From: an uncultured Clostridia bacterium
Lineage (GTDB): Bacteria > Bacillota > Clostridia > Oscillospirales > UBA644
Direction: 5' to 3'
Assembly: GCA_904502105.1 (NCBI GenBank)
Contig: CAJGDF010000012.1
Span: 1 to 15,122, forward strand
DNA length: 15,122 nucleotides
In this document: positions 14,461 through 15,122 of the stretch, in pieces
How the letters are laid out: every line of letters starts with the position of its first letter
Position numbering within the stretch: the first letter of the stretch is position 1
Notes under the pieces: model-generated
Told to the model about the DNA's origin: nothing
Database searches by the model: none
The model's input: only the letters and a program-made list of their open reading frames with translations
Program-made: the position numbers and the translations under genes

Positions 14461-15122
14461 ATGGATTTTGTACGCTTAGGCATAATCGGTCTCGGCAATA
14501 TGGGTTCCGGTCATATCGGCAATTATCTGGCAGGTCATCTTAAAAACGTTAAAATAACCGCTATTTGCGATATCGACCCTGCAAAGCTTGCAGCTGCAAG
14601 CGAAAAACTCGGTCCCGAAGTTAAAACATATGCGACCTCCGAAGAGATCATCCGTTCCGGCGAAGTTGATGCTATTCTTATCGCAACTCCGCACTATTTC
14701 CATCCGACGATAGCAATTGACGGTTTCAAAAACGGTCTTCACGTTCTTTCCGAAAAGCCTGCAGGTGTTTACACAAAAGCTGTTCGTGAAATGAACGAGG
14801 TTGCTGTTGCATCCGGCAAGGTTTTCGGTCTTATGTTCAACCAGAGAACAAACCCCGCTTATCAGAAGCTCAAGGAAATGCTTGAAACAGGCGTTCTCGG
14901 CGAAATGACAAGAGCCACCTGGATCATCACCGACTGGTACAGAACTCAGGCATACTACAATTCCGGCGGATGGCGTGCAACCTGGGCAGGCGAAGGCGGC
15001 GGCGTTCTTCTTAACCAGTGCCCTCATAACCTCGACCTTTGGCAGTGGATCTGTGGCATGCCTGTAAAGGTTGACGCAAAGCTTCACTACGGTAAGTGGC
15101 ATAACATCGAAGTAGAAGACGA
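14461..15122 (+). CDS. Gfo/Idh/MocA-family NAD(P)-dependent oxidoreductase (5' part)
   Basis: An open frame from ATG 14461 to the window end, 220 codons, cut by the edge (family length is about 330-400). GAGGTG lies 6 nt upstream. The N-terminal Rossmann domain starts GIIGLGNMG (7-15). The nucleotide-sugar/sugar dehydrogenase signature EKP (98-100, K99) follows HVLS, and the C-terminal alpha/beta domain begins at about residue 122 with the catalytic-type segment NQCPHNLDLW (185-194, H189 and D192). These enzymes oxidise or reduce sugars, inositols and related compounds, but the substrate is not predictable here. It follows glnS after 27 nt without a visible terminator or promoter, so it may share the transcript, although its function looks unrelated. 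Confidence 0.93.
   Translation, partial: MDFVRLGIIGLGNMGSGHIGNYLAGHLKNVKITAICDIDPAKLAAASEKLGPEVKTYATSEEIIRSGEVDAILIATPHYFHPTIAIDGFKNGLHVLSEKPAGVYTKAVREMNEVAVASGKVFGLMFNQRTNPAYQKLKEMLETGVLGEMTRATWIITDWYRTQAYYNSGGWRATWAGEGGGVLLNQCPHNLDLWQWICGMPVKVDAKLHYGKWHNIEVED

Noticed and set aside
14476..15102. Minus-strand open frame of 208 codons at the right edge
   Set aside because: It is the antisense shadow of the Gfo/Idh/MocA oxidoreductase, whose Rossmann and EKP motifs are clear on the plus strand.
1..15122. CRISPR array, insertion sequence, prophage or tRNA gene
   Set aside because: No regularly spaced direct repeats, transposase or integrase motifs, terminal repeats or cloverleaf sequences were seen on either strand.

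Overview
The window looks like chromosomal DNA from a Gram-positive-type, low-to-mid GC anaerobe of the class Clostridia (Firmicutes/Bacillota), possibly an uncultured gut lineage. The basis is strong AGGAGG-type ribosome binding sites, near-consensus sigma-A promoters (TTGACA-17-TATAAT), a zinc-type L31, a clostridial-type GluRS with an N-terminal extension, and a GlnRS next to it. There is no sign of phage, transposon, integron, CRISPR or rRNA/tRNA genes. The taxonomic call is inference.

Layout. (1) 1-50: tail of an unidentified plus-strand gene, followed convergently by a minus-strand HAD phosphatase (64-714) with a textbook promoter. (2) 869-4101: a divergent plus-strand operon. It encodes a 709-residue TIM-barrel glycoside-hydrolase-like protein, a 122-residue homologue of the Anabaena sensory rhodopsin transducer (ASRT family), and a second HAD phosphatase of the beta-phosphoglucomutase-like type that overlaps the ASRT gene. 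No rhodopsin is present. The context suggests cytoplasmic carbohydrate sensing or turnover, and this is the most interesting part of the window. (3) 4155-8556: an ABC module made of a LolD/MacB-type ATPase, a secreted and membrane-anchored protein with about five CARDB-like Ig-fold repeats, and a MacB/FtsX-type permease. The ATPase reading frame has no ATG, GTG or TTG where its conserved N-terminus must begin; ATT at 4224 is the best candidate start. (4) 8587-8925: monocistronic rpmE (ribosomal protein L31) with its own promoter and a strong intrinsic terminator. (5) 8801-10264, minus strand: apolipoprotein N-acyltransferase (lnt). Its 3' end runs through the rpmE terminator and into rpmE by 57 bp. 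(6) 10319-14433: a second divergent promoter region with inverted repeats, then a DUF1349 protein, gltX and glnS, closely spaced and co-directional. (7) 14461-end: a Gfo/Idh/MocA-family oxidoreductase cut by the window edge.

Most of the window is housekeeping. The parts less well explained are the ASRT/glycoside-hydrolase-like/HAD operon, the ABC module with a CARDB-repeat protein in the place usually held by a membrane-fusion protein, the non-canonical start of its ATPase, and several perfect inverted repeats over promoters that look like operators for unidentified regulators.
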